From assembly GCA_963739245.1 (NCBI GenBank), contig CAVTZP010000003.1, forward strand, positions 186,001-250,000: a stretch of DNA of 64,000 nt, in the 5' to 3' direction. Under the pieces are notes generated by a model, which had not been told where the DNA came from, did not search any database, and worked only from the letters and a program-made list of their open reading frames with translations. Below are positions 61,352-64,000 of this stretch, in pieces (the first letter of the stretch is position 1; the number at the start of each line of letters is the position of its first letter). Both the position numbers and the translations under genes were made by a program. This stretch comes from CAVTZP01 sp963739245. GTDB lineage: Bacteria > Chloroflexota > Dehalococcoidia > Dehalococcoidales > BS750m-G39.

Positions 61352-63130
61352 TTAGTTCTTACCTCCTCGTACTATCTGTTCAGGCTTCATCTCCTTGATT
61401 ACCTTTTCTGCCAAATTCCTTTTCCACCAATCGCCATAAAGAAGCTCACTAAGCTTTTTAACTGTTTCTCCTTCTTTTATCTCATCAGGAATTTCGCCTT
61501 GTAGTTTTGCCTTTCTTGGGAGCAAATTCCCTAGCAAACTCCAGAACCAGCTCACGCGGATAGTAATCTTCAATGTCTCCCTTTTTCAAGGACTGAGTAA
61601 TATTTTCTTCCGGAACTATTCCTTCAACAGCCTTTCTCACAGTATCCTCAGCGTTTTTGTCATATTGCGCATACCTCTGCAAACATGTGCTTCTGTATAG
61701 CATCGACAATAAGTAATTCTTAATGTTGCCAGCTCCCTCAACATCTATAACCTCTAAGCTAATCTCTTCAAAAGGCTTCCCTATCTTTCTGGCCCAGTCT
61801 GTGTAAACACTCTATGTCTGTAAGCCCCTTCCAATACTAGAATTCCGTTTGCTAGAAGCAAATCTGAGGAGTCTTAGGCCAAAGTCTCTAATAAACCTGG
61901 GGACTTGTCCTTATTAAAAGTTCAACTTGGGAGTACTTTGTGGCTCAGCCTCATTATCTTTTTCAGAGATGGACATAAAAAACATTGCCCTTCATGTTAA
62001 TGAACTCGTCAATAAATATGTTAGAGTGAGTAGCTATGAGATATTGATGTCTGAAGGTTTCTTGGTTCTCCTTTAGAAACCTTATAAACTTTCTTTGTAA
62101 ATCAGGATAAAAATGAGCTTCCGGCTCTTCTATTAGGACTACCTTATTGCTACCATGTCGCACAATTTCTGCAGCGAGAGCAAGCATCTGCTCTACAGCA
62201 GAACCGTAATGACTCAAGGGTAGCTGTAAGTCTCCCTACCTGAATCTTTATATGGCGTTTCCCACTCTTGTTCAGGATAAACAAAGCGAATACGCTGAGC
62301 TTTCACCAGCGAAAACAAGCGATTTGATATAATTGACGATGCTGTCATGCAACTCTATTTTCTCCGGAATACCTTGACTCAGTTTAAATAAGGATTCAAC
62401 AATCTCGTCGCCAAGAGGTTCAATTTTACGGATGGCACGAATACTTACAAATAGGTCTTTGAAAACTTCATCGTAAAGCTGGATAAAGAAGCCATAAACG
62501 GCATTACCTACAGCCACATAGTCATTTCTCCATTGGTTCTCGTCGATATTAACATACCTAATTATCTTCCAAACTTGTTCGTCTCGGAATGAGCCTGGCC
62601 TAAGGGCTAAAATTTTCCCCCTCTCCTTATCAAAAAGTATAGGGTCTGTCTTATAGGCACCGTGGTCGTTAGGTATTTTTACCTTGGTAACTGTTAAAGA
62701 GGGGCGATTCTTTTTGTACTCTATAGTGCCAGCAGCTTTAAACATTTTGGGCCAACCACCCTTGAGGTCGAACATAAACCAAACAGGATTTTTCTCTTTG
62801 AGATGCTCGTCCTTTTGAATAATTCCATCAGCTTGTTCAATTTGTAGAGAAAACGAAAATTTCATCTTCCTAGTTTGATCTTGCGCAAATACCCAGTCTG
62901 TAGGCATCCTTTCAGAGGATAGAGGGACGTTTTGCAAGTCTCGATTACCCACCTCACGTACTGATGATAATATATTCTCAAGGACTTCCATTAGCTTTAA
63001 TACATTGGATTTTCCGGCATTATTGCTCCCTATAAAAAATTGAGATCACCCAATTCAATGAGTTAATCTCGTTTACGCCTTTCTCACAAAAGCTCAGGCA
63101 AATATTAATTGACAGTTCTCGGATTTTCAT
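61352..63130 (-). pseudogene. OLD-type AAA ATPase, heavily disrupted
   Basis: Remains of an ATPase with TOPRIM-like end. ATG 63130 (MKIRELSIN) overlaps mtnA. Walker A IGSNNAGKSNVLKLME is split by missing bases in a GGGG run and a T run near 63045-63055. The 62991-62272 frame (239 aa) is intact; Walker B VVLIEEPEAHFYPDLQ and ATHSNIFIDEF lie at 62217-61963. Then stops and shifts occur at 61960-61800, with an ILVLEGAYRHRVF segment like a TOPRIM Glu motif; a further frame DWARKIGKPFEEISLEVIDV; and a shift near 61507 before the end LAEKVIKEMKPEQIVRGG. At least six lesions make decay likely. It inserts between mtnA and mtnP. Confidence 0.75.
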
Positions 63131-64000
63131 TTCTAAGCCCCTCCCCATACGGCTCTCTTATTATACCACTCTCGGTAATGATGGCGGTTATATATTTATG
63201 GGGGGTAACATCAAAGGCGGGGTTTTGGACTTTAATGCCTGCGGGGGCAATGGCTATTCCCTGAATATGGGTTATTTCTTCCGGGCTTCTCTCCTCAATG
63301 GGGATTTCAGCCCCGGAAGCAAGCGACATATCAATGGTGGTGGTGGGGGCGGCAACATAGAAGGGGATGCCGTGCTCCTTAGCCAGCACGGCTAAAGTAT
63401 AGGTGCCGATTTTATTGGCGGTATCGCCGTTAGCCGCAATACGGTCGGCGCCAACAATGACGCAGTCAACCTCCCTCTTGCCCATAAAATACCCAGCCAT
63501 GGAGTCGGTGATAAGGGTAAAGGGGATTTTAGCCTTCTTCAGCTCCCAGGCGGTGATTCTTGCCCCCTGGAGGAGGGGTCGGGTCTCGGTGGCGAGAACT
63601 TTTATTCTCTTGCCCTGCTCCCTGGCTTGCCTGATTACCCCAAGGGCGGTGCCATAGCCGGCGGTAGCCAGCGCTCCGGTATTGCAGTGGGTCAGGACAG
63701 TAAAGCCGTCCTTAATTAGCTCGGCGCCGAGCTGGCTGAGTTTTAGTGTTGCCTCCGCCTCCTCGGTATGTATCCTGATGGCTTCATTGACCAGGGCTTT
63801 TTTAATCTGCTCTATGTTTTTGCCCGACTCAGCTATTTGTTGCATCCGCTCAAGGGCGCGGAACAAATTTCGGGCGGTGGGTCGGGTGCTGGCGATGGTC
63901 TGGGTAATGGCCTGGAGCTTTCTTAGGAAGTCCTCTCTTGACCTCGCCTTGATTTTTATGGCGCCGAGGGCAACCCCATAGGCACCAGCTACCCCGATGG
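63105..64000 (-). CDS. mtnA: Methylthioribose-1-phosphate isomerase, 5' end outside window
   Basis: Isomerises methylthioribose-1-phosphate to methylthioribulose-1-phosphate. The frame continues to the window edge with IGVAGAYGVALGAIKIKARS, so the N-terminus is missing. Visible: STRPTARNLFRALERM, VLTHCNTGALATAGYGTALGV with the catalytic Cys, TETRPLLQGARITAWEL, and GADRIAANGDTANKIGTY with the catalytic Asp. The stop overlaps the start of the OLD-type gene. Confidence 0.95.
   Translation of the reverse strand, partial: IGVAGAYGVALGAIKIKARSREDFLRKLQAITQTIASTRPTARNLFRALERMQQIAESGKNIEQIKKALVNEAIRIHTEEAEATLKLSQLGAELIKDGFTVLTHCNTGALATAGYGTALGVIRQAREQGKRIKVLATETRPLLQGARITAWELKKAKIPFTLITDSMAGYFMGKREVDCVIVGADRIAANGDTANKIGTYTLAVLAKEHGIPFYVAAPTTTIDMSLASGAEIPIEERSPEEITHIQGIAIAPAGIKVQNPAFDVTPHKYITAIITESGIIREPYGEGLRNENPRTVN

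Overview
The window looks like a chromosomal segment of an uncultured anaerobic Chloroflexi bacterium, most likely class Dehalococcoidia. Evidence: the 16S rRNA gene at 15521-17034 is not followed by 23S or 5S genes (a Dehalococcoides-like arrangement); there is an anaerobic CO-dehydrogenase-like protein, an archaeal-type fructose-bisphosphate aldolase/phosphatase, molybdopterin synthesis genes, corrinoid adenosylation and soluble NuoEFG-like flavo-iron-sulfur proteins. The taxonomic call rests on gene content and the look of the 16S gene, not on a database search.

Layout. 1-9840: coaE, rplU-rpmA-rpmE, a DUF1385 membrane protein, a leftward acyl-CoA carboxyltransferase-hisA-hisI operon, then cobO, fbp, rdgB, moaA and an RNase HI-MoaC fusion. 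9849-12846: dnaN, and opposing it a two-gene AT-rich operon (membrane protein plus Mom-like protein). 13030-15252: an RNA-handling group (zinc ribbon, S21, two RRM proteins, NYN protein) behind a strong promoter and a start-codon-occluding hairpin. 15358-17493: 16S rRNA, its processing stem, repeats and tRNA-Ile. 17529-22729: zinc ribbon plus CooS-like protein, thrS, infC-rpmI-rplT. 22910-24091: a TIR-like protein. 24292-31028: pheS-pheT, a molybdopterin oxidoreductase, arsM, proS. 31073-40331: a long leftward operon rpsB-tsf-pyrH-frr-uppS-cdsA-dxr-rseP-ispG, then a pentapeptide-repeat ion channel and two small membrane proteins. 40444-43125: smpB, tmRNA, a DrrAB-type ABC exporter. 43292-49862: a PAS histidine kinase with a double-receiver protein, then a PurS-PurS-PurL fusion and purQ. 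49937-57423: T-box-controlled trpB2, pgk, a NuoE/F/G-like set, a phosphohexomutase. 57612-64000: small redox protein, THEP1, a broken MetE/UroD-like gene, and methionine-salvage mtnP and mtnA flanking a heavily disrupted OLD-type ATPase.

Three themes cut across the window. (1) Several housekeeping genes (rplU, hisA, uppS, rpsU, perhaps infC) have no ATG/GTG/TTG at the proper place; an ATT, ATA or CTG lies downstream of a Shine-Dalgarno sequence instead. (2) A family of roughly 60-90 bp intergenic elements built from two palindromes recurs at least eight times; the stems vary between copies but stay paired. (3) hisA, dnaN and pheT each carry exactly one extra C or G, and the tmRNA tag would be canonical with one A fewer. 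Indels also cluster at 59000-63130. Part of this is probably sequence error, part may be real decay.

The best candidates for an undescribed system are the Mom-like/membrane-protein pair (10940-12846) and the TIR-like coiled-coil protein (22910-24091). No CRISPR array, transposase or intact prophage was seen.
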